A stretch of DNA of 8,156 nucleotides from NCBI GenBank assembly GCA_003248805.1, contig QFQY01000097.1:1-8156 (forward strand), given 5' to 3'. The notes under the pieces were generated by a model. That model was given only the letters and a program-made list of their open reading frames with translations. It did no database searches and was not told where the DNA came from. Made by a program: the position numbers and the translations under genes. Below are positions 1-5,735 of the stretch, piece by piece. Position 1 is the first letter of the stretch; each line of letters begins with the position of its first letter. This stretch comes from Chelatococcus sp. (GTDB lineage: Bacteria > Pseudomonadota > Alphaproteobacteria > Rhizobiales > Beijerinckiaceae).

Positions 1-208
<208 letters not shown>

Positions 209-266
209 GATTCCCCACTCCTTCAGACTTGAGGTTTCAGGTTGATGATCTGGAAGCGAGGCCCCG

Positions 267-581
267 TCAGGCGGCCTTCTTCAGGGAGGCGGTGGCCTCG
301 ACGACCCCCATGATGTCGCTCTCCTTCATGATCAGCAGATCCTCGCCGTCGATCTTCACCTCGGTGCCGGACCATTTGCCGAAGAGCACGCGGTCGCCGA
401 CCTTGACGTCGAGCGGCACGAGCTTGCCCTGCTCGTCGCGGGCGCCGGGGCCGACGGCGACGATCTCGCCCTCCTGCGGCTTCTCCTTGGCGGTGTCGGG
501 AATGATGATCCCGCCCTTGGTCTTCTCCTCGGCGTCGATGCGCTTCACGACGACGCGGTCATGCAGTGGCCGAAACTTCAT
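267..581 (-). CDS. groES: Co-chaperonin GroES (Hsp10)
   Basis: Small heptameric lid of the GroEL chamber, cytoplasmic. The 104-aa product begins MKFRPLHDRVVVKRI. The mobile loop that docks on GroEL is at about residues 16-34, with the hydrophobic tripeptide I25-I26-I27 in GGIIIPDTA. The VGDRVLFGKWSGTEVKIDG barrel region and the IMKESDIMGVVE C-terminal strand follow. Most GroES proteins have 95-98 residues; the extra tail ATASLKKAA is, from memory, common in Hyphomicrobiales. The ATG at 581 is preceded by GGAGGA (complement of 586-591), 4 nt away, which fixes the start. It is the first gene of the groES-groEL operon. Expression is probably heat-inducible through RpoH; no CIRCE inverted repeat (the HrcA operator) is visible upstream. 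Confidence 0.98.
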   Translation of the reverse strand: MKFRPLHDRVVVKRIDAEEKTKGGIIIPDTAKEKPQEGEIVAVGPGARDEQGKLVPLDVKVGDRVLFGKWSGTEVKIDGEDLLIMKESDIMGVVEATASLKKAA

Positions 582-686
582 GAGTTCCTCCAGTTTCCAT
601 GTCGGTCACATGTCAAAGCGGGCCGGCCCTGTGCGGGTCTCGCGGCGAGGTTCCGCGCGCCCCTGAGGCGCCGCGCCCGCGCGATG

Positions 687-715
687 ATTTGGGTTGCCGC
701 ATTTTTGCCTTCAAG
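687..715 (-). promoter_or_regulatory. Candidate RpoH (sigma-32) promoter of groES-groEL
   Basis: On the minus strand CTTGAAG (complement of 709-715) is followed after 15 nt by CCCAAAT (complement of 687-693). This closely resembles the heat-shock sigma-32 consensus CTTGAAA-(about 11-16)-CCCCATnT. Transcription would begin near 680, giving a leader of about 100 nt before groES. No TTAGCACTC-N9-GAGTGCTAA CIRCE repeat was seen between 582 and 780, so heat control may run through RpoH alone. The assignment rests on motif match and position only. Confidence 0.55.
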
Positions 716-1000
716 GGGGAGGCGCGATTTTTTTGATGTCGTCATAAGTCTTTGACAAAACATCTAAATTGAAATTCGGCGCCGCCTCCCGCCGGCCGCG
801 GCGAACTCCGATCACGGCGGCCCGCGCGATAGCGGAGCCGGACTTGCGGGAGGTCCCGAAGCTCCGCCGCCTTCGAACCGGCGCAGGGCTTGACCCGGCG
901 ACAACACCGACCAAAATCATGGCAACCGCCGGCAGCGACAGCCCGCTCGCGGCGGTGATCAACCAAACCGGATCCATGTTGCTTTTAGGAGGATATGGCT
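716..1000. other. Intergenic stretch between divergent groES and the DUF982 gene
   Basis: No gene could be supported here. A plus-strand TTGACC at 890-895 could be a -35 box, with a poor -10 (AAAATC, 913-918) for the DUF982 gene. A strong AGGAGG at 987-992 serves the leader ORF that follows. A minus-strand reading frame (977 to 711, 88 codons) starts with a hydrophobic segment (VWLITAASGL...) and then turns very arginine-rich. It has no ribosome binding site and overlaps the proposed groES promoter, so it is not called. Confidence 0.4.
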
Positions 1001-1048
1001 ATGGCAACGTTGGCGATCGCTTCCCGTTCGGGGAGGCGCACATGGTAG
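1001..1048 (+). CDS. Possible 15-codon leader ORF overlapping the DUF982 start
   Basis: ATG at 1001 sits 8 nt after a perfect AGGAGG (987-992), the strongest ribosome binding site in this region. The ORF encodes MATLAIASRSGRRTW and ends with TAG at 1046-1048, so its last codons overlap the DUF982 ATG at 1042 in another frame. The geometry suits translational coupling or a leader peptide. The peptide has no recognised family and no runs of one regulatory amino acid that would suggest classical attenuation. Alternatively, AGGAGG is fortuitous, or it drives a longer in-frame version of the DUF982 protein from ATG 976; that is less likely, because AGGAGG lies after that ATG. Confidence 0.35.
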   Translation: MATLAIASRSGRRTW

Positions 1049-1338
1049 GGTCTGACGTGTTCGAACGGCCGGTCGTGATCCTGACGGGGTTCGGGCATCC
1101 GGCGGCGCTCGGATCGGCCATGGAAGCCTATATGTTCCTGGCCGACTGGCCCGTGAGCAAGCGCGATCCCGTGCATGGCTTTGCCATGAAGGCTTGCCTG
1201 GCGGCGATGCGCGGCGAAATCGAACCCGACACGGCACGCGGCCTGTTCGCATCCTGGGCGGAGAAGCACGATCTCCTCGCTCCGGACGTCGCCGCGTTCC
1301 TGGGCGGCAGAAGGGAGGGCCCGCGGGGGCACGCCTGA
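1042..1338 (+). CDS. DUF982 domain-containing protein
   Basis: A 98-aa protein of unknown function, probably cytoplasmic. It shows the DUF982 pattern: FERPVVILTGFG near the N terminus, then a short helix leading to an L-x-DWP turn (about residues 33-37), then HGFAMKACLAAMRGEIEPDTARGLF with the conserved Cys and Ala-Arg (about 46-70). The family is typically 80-100 residues, occurs almost only in alphaproteobacteria, is usually multicopy, and has no established role. I chose ATG 1042 because GGGGAGG (1030-1036) sits 5 nt before it and the conserved domain starts just after. An in-frame ATG at 976 would add 22 residues without a proper ribosome binding site. A possible leader ORF overlaps the start. 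The short tail GGRREGPRGHA is low-complexity. It stands alone between groES and tRNA-Arg. Confidence 0.8.
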   Translation: MVGSDVFERPVVILTGFGHPAALGSAMEAYMFLADWPVSKRDPVHGFAMKACLAAMRGEIEPDTARGLFASWAEKHDLLAPDVAAFLGGRREGPRGHA

Positions 1339-1416
1339 CGAGAGAGGGCTCGGCGCCGCGCGAGCGGGCCGGGCCGCTTCGGCCGTCATGGGAAGCGGTG
1401 TCCGACAACCGTCACG

Positions 1417-1430
1417 CCCTGCCGGCAGGG
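1417..1430. repeat. Perfect 14-bp palindrome downstream of the DUF982 gene
   Basis: CCCTGCCGGCAGGG is fully self-complementary and lies 79 nt after the DUF982 stop. It could be a protein-binding dyad or part of the RNA structure continued by the larger hairpin 23 nt further on. With no spacer and no T-run it is not a convincing intrinsic terminator by itself. Confidence 0.5.
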
Positions 1431-1453
1431 GCATCGCCCGAGCGAGGATCGTC

Positions 1454-1497
1454 GGGCGGGCGCCGGCCTCCGGCTGCGCCACGGCCGGCGCCCGCCC
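1454..1497. repeat. Strong hairpin: perfect 15-bp inverted repeat, 14-nt loop
   Basis: The left arm GGGCGGGCGCCGGCC (1454-1468) is exactly complementary to the right arm GGCCGGCGCCCGCCC (1483-1497), around a loop at 1469-1482. All 15 pairs are G-C, so the RNA stem would be very stable. It is 115 nt past the DUF982 stop and about 195 nt before tRNA-Arg. It may end DUF982 transcription, although no U-tract follows, or be a REP-like element or structured RNA. The match is read directly; the role is inferred. Confidence 0.6.
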
Positions 1498-1649
1498 TCG
1501 CCGACGCGCCGCGAGCGGTGGACCGATCGACTCAGGGCGATCCGGGTTTACGGGGGCCGCAGCCCGGTCTCGCGACGACCGATGCGGTCCGACGCGGTCG
1601 GGCCGTGCGCCCGCCGCGCTCGCGGCGATTGTCCGTTGCAAATCCCGCA

Positions 1650-1678
1650 TTGCCGAAGCGGCGGGGATCGGCTATCCA
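1650..1678 (+). promoter_or_regulatory. Candidate sigma-70 promoter of tRNA-Arg
   Basis: TTGCCG (1650-1655) and TATCCA (1673-1678) are separated by 17 nt. Transcription would start near 1685, about 7 nt before the mature tRNA. The -35 matches well and the -10 moderately. Position and spacing are the main support. Confidence 0.45.
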
Positions 1679-1691
1679 GCCTTCACGGTTA

Positions 1692-1768
1692 GCGCCCGTA
1701 GCTCAGCTGGATAGAGCGTTGCCCTCCGAAGGCAAAGGTCACACGTTCGAATCGTGTCGGGCGCGCCA
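1692..1768 (+). tRNA. tRNA-Arg (anticodon CCG), CCA encoded
   Basis: A complete 77-nt cloverleaf that decodes the arginine codon CGG, which is frequent in GC-rich genomes. The acceptor stem is GCGCCCG (1692-1698) with CGGGCGC (1758-1764). The D-arm is GCTCAGCTGGATAGAGC. The anticodon stem TTGCC/GGCAA encloses the loop CTCCGAA, with anticodon CCG at 1726-1728. The T-arm ACACG-TTCGAAT-CGTGT is perfect. The discriminator G is followed by an encoded CCA (1766-1768). tRNA genes are common integration sites; the sequence just 3' looks eroded and holds a transposase relic, but no direct repeat of the tRNA 3' end was seen elsewhere in the window. Confidence 0.97.
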
Positions 1769-2006
1769 ACTAACTCATTATGGAATCGAAGCTTTCTGTC
1801 ACGCGAGCAGCCGGGCGACAGCGACTTGATTTGCTGAGTAGCCACCGGACAGCCACCGTGAACAGCTTGGACACACTGCTCAAGTTGGCATTTTCAGCCA
1901 AAAGCGCGAGTCGCAGATGGCCGTCCATTTGCGTGTACGGCCGACAGATCTCGCTAGGTTTAGCTGAACATTTTCGGCACTCTCGCTAAGCGAGTGTCGG
2001 TCTTGG
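1769..2006. other. Gene-free stretch between tRNA-Arg and the IS3 relic
   Basis: No recognisable gene. A short dyad CTCGC-TAA-GCGAG lies at 1983-1995, just past the end of the transposase relic. It could be a remnant of the element's end or a weak hairpin. No clear terminator follows the tRNA. The base composition is less GC-rich than in the flanking genes, consistent with eroded foreign DNA. Confidence 0.4.
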
Positions 2007-2165
2007 TTATGCCGCTGCCGGGGTTGGCAACAGCGCTTTGAGGCAGGCTTGATCGCGTGTCCGTCGCCCCAATCCCTGATGAGGCCTCCGGGTGTTGAAG
2101 AAGTCGAGATACCGGCCGATCGAGGCGCGGGCCTCCGGCACGTTGATATAGGCGCGTGAGAATAC
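2007..2165 (-). pseudogene. IS3-family transposase (OrfB, rve/DDE) C-terminal relic
   Basis: The last 52 codons of this frame read AYINVPEARASIGRYLDFFN then TRRPHQGLGRRTRDQA. This is the characteristic end of IS3-family OrfB integrase domains (compare Y/FNxRRPHxxLxxxTPDQAYF). Only the part after the third catalytic residue is left; the DDE residues, the OrfA helix-turn-helix and the element's left part are missing upstream of about 2165, where similarity stops. RTRDQACL in place of the usual RTPDQAYF suggests mutational drift. It cannot be active. In an intact element the OrfB stop would lie near one terminal inverted repeat, so the old IS end is probably somewhere in 1950-2005, but I could not fix it. 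Confidence 0.8.
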
Positions 2166-2622
2166 ACCTCCTCGCATTTGACTGATATCCAGAGGCGTTC
2201 GACGAACGGGTTTCGGCACAGCTTGGCGGGGCGTCGTAGGTATTACGGCGCCTCGTAGACGAGGCCCGCCGATCCGATGCCGGCCGGACGGAGGTCAAGT
2301 CGGCGCACGAAGCTGCCTGCCGCTTTCTTCACGCGTTGGCCGGTGACCCTCCTGGTTTCCGAGGACGTCATTCGCTCTCTGTTCGCGGGGCATGAACAGG
2401 ACGTCGCCGATCGCATGGATCCTTGGCTGCCCGAGTAAGACGCCACGCTTTGAAGCTGGCGACTGTATTGGGTCCGATTTGTGGTTCTCGCTAGAATTAC
2501 CGAACGGACCGATAGTCACAGCGGTTCAAGTGGTTGAGCCCGACGTAGATGCGCCAAAAGTTGACGTTAGCCCTCTACCATAAAGCGGACGTTAGGCTTC
2601 GGGCCGAGTGACGGGTATCGAG
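2166..2622. other. Unrecognised, probably eroded stretch between the IS3 relic and the GST-like gene
   Basis: No gene is confidently supported. One short plus-strand frame (ATG 2277 to TAA 2436-2438, 53 aa) has a plausible ending, LLVSEDVIRSLFAGHEQDVA followed by DRMDPWLPE, but no good ribosome binding site and no family I recognise. It may be the tail of a broken gene. The 10-mers GACGTTAGCC (2563-2572) and GACGTTAGGC (2588-2597) form a near-perfect direct repeat 25 nt apart. The region fits an insertion scar next to the tRNA. Confidence 0.35.
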
Positions 2623-3228
2623 CTAAGGCGAGCGTTCAGCCCTGGCCCACAAAAACGCGTCCTCGAGCCGATCGTCTCCCCAGAAGACCTCCTTGCCCAC
2701 CACGAAGTGCGGAGATCCGAAGAGGCCGAGAGCCCGCGCTTCGTCGGCGCTGGCGGCCATCTTTACGTTCATGTCGGGGGCTGCGATGCGGAAGAGGATC
2801 GTGGCGGCATCCTTGCCCATTTCCCTGAGCATGGGCCCGAGGTTGCCGTGCATTCCCGGAGGTCTGCCCTCGAGGAACCACCATTTGAAGGCGGTCAGAG
2901 CATACTCCTTTCCCCAACCTTGCTCGTAGGCGACCAGCGCGGCCTTGAAGTTGAGCGCCTCTGGGTCGCTGGGATAGACCGCCCGTTCATCAGGAAACGG
3001 TAAGCCGTGCATCTGAGCCCGCCGCTCGAGGTCCCGCCACATGTACTCCGTCTTCGCCCTCCCGGCGGGGAACGGTACGCTACTGTTCTCGCGCAGTAGC
3101 GCCCGCAGATTGAAGGGCTTCCACCGGACCTCGATGCCTTCCCGCTCAGCCACCGCTTCGATGCGGTTGACCGTCAGGTAGGTGTATGTGGAGCCGGGCC
3201 AGAAGTAGAAATCCACGGGGCACGGCAT
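2623..3228 (-). CDS. 2-hydroxychromene-2-carboxylate isomerase / kappa-class GST-like (DsbA-fold) protein
   Basis: A 201-aa thioredoxin-fold protein of the DsbA/HCCA-isomerase family, cytoplasmic (no signal peptide). Family members are glutathione-dependent isomerases in naphthalene-type aromatic degradation, or kappa-class glutathione transferases. VDFYFWPGSTYTYL (residues 5-18) is the first strand plus active-site turn, with Ser13 where HCCA isomerases have the catalytic serine. There is no CxxC, so it is not a disulfide oxidase. The long helical insertion runs about 50-150. GLFGSPHFVVGKEVFWGDDR (168-187) holds the cis-Pro strand (Pro173) and the FWGxDRL signature. Length is normal for the family. 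The start has only a weak AGGA, about 9 nt upstream. No other naphthalene-pathway gene is present, so a role in aromatic degradation is not supported and a general glutathione-linked function is equally likely. It lies 79 nt downstream of the small 3308-3523 gene and may be co-transcribed with it. Confidence 0.85.
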   Translation of the reverse strand: MPCPVDFYFWPGSTYTYLTVNRIEAVAEREGIEVRWKPFNLRALLRENSSVPFPAGRAKTEYMWRDLERRAQMHGLPFPDERAVYPSDPEALNFKAALVAYEQGWGKEYALTAFKWWFLEGRPPGMHGNLGPMLREMGKDAATILFRIAAPDMNVKMAASADEARALGLFGSPHFVVGKEVFWGDDRLEDAFLWARAERSP

Positions 3229-3297
3229 GGGAGTGGTCCTATGGCGTTAGAGATCGGGCCAGCGAGCTCTTTTAGCGATCCCCGTTTTGGATATCGC

Positions 3298-3319
3298 GAG
3301 CGATCGATTACGATCGCTC
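3298..3319. repeat. Perfect 9-bp inverted repeat around the stop of the 71-aa gene
   Basis: GAGCGATCG (3298-3306) and CGATCGCTC (3311-3319) flank ATTA. The loop contains the TAA stop of the minus-strand gene ending at 3308. No T-run follows on either side, so it is not a classical terminator. It may be an operator or an RNA hairpin influencing the downstream GST-like gene. Confidence 0.5.
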
Positions 3320-3523
3320 TGCAGATCGACTGGCTCGAAACATCGGGATCAGTCCTGCCGCCTCCGCCAGAGCCATATCGATTTTGGCAATGTCCTCGCT
3401 TCTGAGCAAAAGGCGGCGTCGCAAAAATCGCTGCATGTCGAGATCGATGACGGCCGAAGACGGCAGGCGGGCGTTGATGTCCCCGTTAGGTGCTTCTGTG
3501 TTTGACGACGCAAACATGGGCAT
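3308..3523 (-). CDS. Small hypothetical protein (71 aa)
   Basis: I recognise no family. The protein begins MPMFASSNTEAPNGDINARL. It has a likely amphipathic helix at about residues 30-42 (MQRFLRRRLLLRS, rich in Leu and Arg) and a second helix, EDIAKIDMALAEAAGLIPMF, at about 43-62. There are no cysteines and no signal peptide, so it is probably cytoplasmic. Codon use looks like that of the surrounding genes, and the frame fills the space upstream of the GST-like gene, hence the call. The ribosome binding site is weak (a GAGAGA about 9 nt upstream). The same frame stays open further upstream into the LysR gene, but that part is probably antisense shadow. The stop lies inside a perfect inverted repeat. 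It is 79 nt before the GST-like gene and divergent from the LysR regulator, which may control both. Moderately sure that it is translated. Confidence 0.5.
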   Translation of the reverse strand: MPMFASSNTEAPNGDINARLPSSAVIDLDMQRFLRRRLLLRSEDIAKIDMALAEAAGLIPMFRASRSAERS

Positions 3524-3621
3524 GATCAAGATCTCTCGCAGCGGCGGAACCACCGCCCTGATATCGCTGGATTGCTCTCGTCCTGTTCCAAACGAAAATA
3601 CTCTTTTTCTATCGATCCATA

Positions 3622-3636
3622 GCCCAAGCCTTGGGC
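3622..3636. promoter_or_regulatory. Palindrome in the divergent promoter region, candidate LysR operator
   Basis: GCCCAAG-C-CTTGGGC is a perfect 7-bp-arm dyad centred 53 nt upstream of the LysR ATG at 3682 and about 105 nt upstream of the divergent 71-aa gene. LysR-type regulators typically bind dyads placed between divergent genes. It does not exactly fit T-N11-A, so the assignment is by position and symmetry. Confidence 0.4.
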
Positions 3637-3681
3637 AAAGCGTGCCAGGATGCGGGCTGATATCTCGACAGGGAAACTCGC

Positions 3682-4563
3682 ATGGAGCTGGATCAGGCGC
3701 GTTACTTCCTCGCGACATGCGAGCATCTGAATTTCACGCGCGCCGCGGAGGCTTGCAACATTTCGCAACCGTCGCTTACCGTCGCGATCAAGAAGCTTGA
3801 GGACGAGTTCGGCGGACCACTCTTCCATCGCGACGGCAAGCGTATCCTGTTGACCGAGCTGGGGCAGAGGCTGCGTCCGTATTTGAGTCAGATGGCTGAA
3901 CAGGCCGAGACGATAAGGCAGGCTGCCAGCGACTTTAGGCTTCTGCGACAGGTTCCGCTGCGGATCGGCATCATGACCACGATTGGCCCGATGAGGCTGT
4001 CAGGTCTCCTCGCACGATACCAGCAAGACCACCCCGGAGTTGAACTCGGCGTGCATGAGGGTAGCCTGTCCGAACTCCAGACCCAGCTTGATGCGGGTGA
4101 CCTCGATCTGGCGGTGCTCCATGCTCCCGGAGGGCACTCGCCGGTGACACGTGCTCTGCCGCTCTATCGCGAGCGCTACGTCGTGATTGTTTCACCAGGG
4201 CATCCGTTCGAGCGGCAGAACACGGTGCGTCTCGAGGACACCGACCAGAACGCCTATGTGGACCGTCTCGCATGCGAGATGCGGGAGACGGTCATGACCG
4301 CCTGCGGCCAGAACAAGATTGAACTCTATGCCACTTTCCGCTCTGAAAGGGAGGACTGGGTCCAGGGCATGGTCATGGCCGGGCTGGGCTTCGCCTTCAT
4401 GCCAGAGTATTCTGTGACCCATGCTGGTATCCTGCGCCGGCCACTAATCGAACCCTCGGTTGAGCGTGAGGTATGCTTGGTCAACATGGCTGGCAGGCAG
4501 CTCTCCCCGGCGGCGGCCGCATTCTCGCGTGCCGCCCAACGCTATCGATGGGGAGCGGAGTAG
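3682..4563 (+). CDS. LysR-type transcriptional regulator with OxyR-like cysteine pair
   Basis: A 293-aa DNA-binding regulator of normal family length. The winged helix-turn-helix spans about residues 1-60 (MELDQARYFLATCEHLNFTR, AAEACNISQPSLTVAIKKLE), with the linker helix to about 90. The two-lobed effector domain runs about 92-290 (VPLRIGIMTTIGP..., DLDLAVLHAP at about 140-149, VVIVSPGHPF at about 167-176). Cys198 and Cys208 (LACEMRETVMTACGQ) sit almost exactly where E. coli OxyR has its redox pair Cys199/Cys208, followed by FRSEREDWVQGMVMAGLGFA, which aligns with the OxyR region after Cys208. The spacing is one residue longer than in OxyR and overall similarity is otherwise generic, so I do not name it oxyR. 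The ATG is preceded only by a weak AGGGA. It is divergent from the 71-aa gene and the GST-like gene, its likely targets, with a palindrome in between. It runs convergently towards the second LysR gene. Confidence 0.9.
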   Translation: MELDQARYFLATCEHLNFTRAAEACNISQPSLTVAIKKLEDEFGGPLFHRDGKRILLTELGQRLRPYLSQMAEQAETIRQAASDFRLLRQVPLRIGIMTTIGPMRLSGLLARYQQDHPGVELGVHEGSLSELQTQLDAGDLDLAVLHAPGGHSPVTRALPLYRERYVVIVSPGHPFERQNTVRLEDTDQNAYVDRLACEMRETVMTACGQNKIELYATFRSEREDWVQGMVMAGLGFAFMPEYSVTHAGILRRPLIEPSVEREVCLVNMAGRQLSPAAAAFSRAAQRYRWGAE

Positions 4564-4805
4564 CTCTTTCAGCTACGCCGGATCGGCCGTCTGCGGGATA
4601 GTCGGTGTTGGCCGCGGGCGCACTCGGTAAGATGATGCTCACCAACCGCTGACCGAGGCAGGCCACGTAGCGCCAAGAGCTGAACCTGGCGCATTGCCCG
4701 GAAGCAGACATTCATCCGCTGCGAAAAACTCTCTCATACCGATCCGCTTGGTCCTGTTGCACCGCCAAGCGATAAAGGGGCAGAACGGTTGAAATGCACG
4801 TTCAG
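4564..4805. other. Convergent intergenic region between the two LysR genes
   Basis: No gene is supported in these 242 nt. CGCTTGG (4745-4751) and CCAAGCG (4765-4771) form a 7-bp stem with a 13-nt loop, and TAGCT-ctttc-AGCTA begins at the first regulator's stop codon (4561-4575). Either could help end transcription, but neither is followed by a T-run. AAGCAGACATTCA (4702-4714) resembles AAGCGGACGTTAG (2583-2595); this could be a shared remnant of a dispersed repeat, or chance. Confidence 0.35.
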
Positions 4806-5735
4806 CTATGTCGCCGGCTCAGGCATGGATCGCGATAGTCGGGCCGCAAGGAAATCGACAAAGACGCGGATGCGGGCGGGCGTCGTGGTGCCACCGACGA
4901 AGACGGCGTGGATGATCTCGACATCGCCGGGATTGAACTCTTCCAGGATGGGTACAAGTCTTCCATCCGCGATCTCCTGCGCGACGCTGAAGGCGCCGAC
5001 CCGGGCGACGCCGACGCCAATCGCCGCGAGCTGACCGAGCGTCTCGCCATTGTTCGCTTCGATGTTGCCCTTCACGGTCAGAGCGAATTCGCGACCATCG
5101 CGCAGGAAGGGCCAGACGGGCTCGACGCGGCGAAAGTTGAAGTTGAGGCAGTTGTGCCGGTGCAGGTCCTCGGGCACCTGTGGTGTGCCGAAGCGGGCGA
5201 GATAATCTGGCGAGGCCACGATCAGGCGCCGCGTCTCGCCGAGCTTGCGAGCGGTCAGCGTGCTGTCGGCGAGGAGCCCGAAACGGACAGCGACATCGGC
5301 CTGCCCGGCGGCGACATCGACGACTGTGTCGGTGAGCGCGATGTCGACCAAAATATGCGGATAGAGCGCCGCGAATTCCCCCAGCAGCGGCACGATGCAC
5401 AGCCGCCCATGCGATAGCGCGGCGCTGACCCGAAGGCGCCCGCGCGGCGCTCCCTGGTCCGCGATCTGCTGCTCGGCATCGTCGAGATCGGCGAGTATAC
5501 GCCGCGCCGCCTGAAGATAGGACTGCCCCTCCGCGGTGATCGAGAGTGCCCGCGTCGAGCGCAGCAGGAGCCGGACGCCGAGCCGCGCCTCGATGCGATC
5601 AATTGTCCGGCTCACCGCGGATGGGCTCAGGCCCAGCCGCCGCCCAGCCGCTGAAAAGCTGCCCTGCTCGACGACGGCGGCAAACATCGCCAGTGAATGC
5701 GCCCTGTCGGCGCCTAACGGCATCTTTGCGTCCAT
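4806..5735 (-). CDS. LysR-type transcriptional regulator, divergent from aldo/keto reductase
   Basis: A 309-aa LysR-family regulator. The helix-turn-helix is at about residues 13-72 (LAMFAAVVEQGSFSAAGRRL, GLSPSAVSRTIDRIEARLGV, LLLRSTRALSITAEG). The effector domain runs about 97-300, with RLRVSAALSHGRLCIVPLL at its start and VDVAAGQADVAVRFG at the usual ligand-cleft position. The pattern fits the large subgroup often described as AaeR/PecT/DsdC-like local regulators of detoxification or transport genes. ATG 5735 is supported by GAGGA (complement of 5744-5748), 8 nt upstream; ATG 5723 (the fifth codon) is a weaker choice. It is divergent from the aldo/keto reductase-MFS pair across 87 nt, the classical arrangement for a regulator controlling its neighbours and itself. 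The inducer is unknown. No anomaly seen. Confidence 0.93.
   Translation of the reverse strand: MDAKMPLGADRAHSLAMFAAVVEQGSFSAAGRRLGLSPSAVSRTIDRIEARLGVRLLLRSTRALSITAEGQSYLQAARRILADLDDAEQQIADQGAPRGRLRVSAALSHGRLCIVPLLGEFAALYPHILVDIALTDTVVDVAAGQADVAVRFGLLADSTLTARKLGETRRLIVASPDYLARFGTPQVPEDLHRHNCLNFNFRRVEPVWPFLRDGREFALTVKGNIEANNGETLGQLAAIGVGVARVGAFSVAQEIADGRLVPILEEFNPGDVEIIHAVFVGGTTTPARIRVFVDFLAARLSRSMPEPAT

Larger units (their letters stand above)
1339..1691. other. Gene-free GC-rich spacer between the DUF982 gene and tRNA-Arg
   Basis: No ORF here resembles a protein; the long open frames are typical of very GC-rich noncoding DNA. Besides the two inverted repeats listed separately and a probable tRNA promoter at its right end, I see nothing else. 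Confidence 0.5.

Noticed and set aside
711..977. Minus-strand 88-codon frame with a hydrophobic N terminus
   Set aside because: No ribosome binding site; the C-terminal part is arginine-rich noncoding-like sequence and overlaps the groES promoter candidate. Could be real only if conserved.
769..1041. Long upstream extension of the DUF982 reading frame
   Set aside because: Ribosome binding site and domain start both favour ATG 1042; the extension has no family similarity and begins in the groES promoter region.
985..1650. 221-codon minus-strand frame antisense to the DUF982 gene
   Set aside because: Arg/Pro/Ala-rich translation typical of a shadow frame in GC-rich DNA, antisense to a recognisable gene.
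1983..1995. CTCGC-TAA-GCGAG as an intrinsic terminator
   Set aside because: Only 5 bp with no T-run; reported only as a weak dyad.
3526..3828. 100-codon minus-strand frame from an ATG inside the LysR gene
   Set aside because: Its N-terminal third is antisense to the LysR helix-turn-helix coding region; only the intergenic part is kept, as a low-interest finding.
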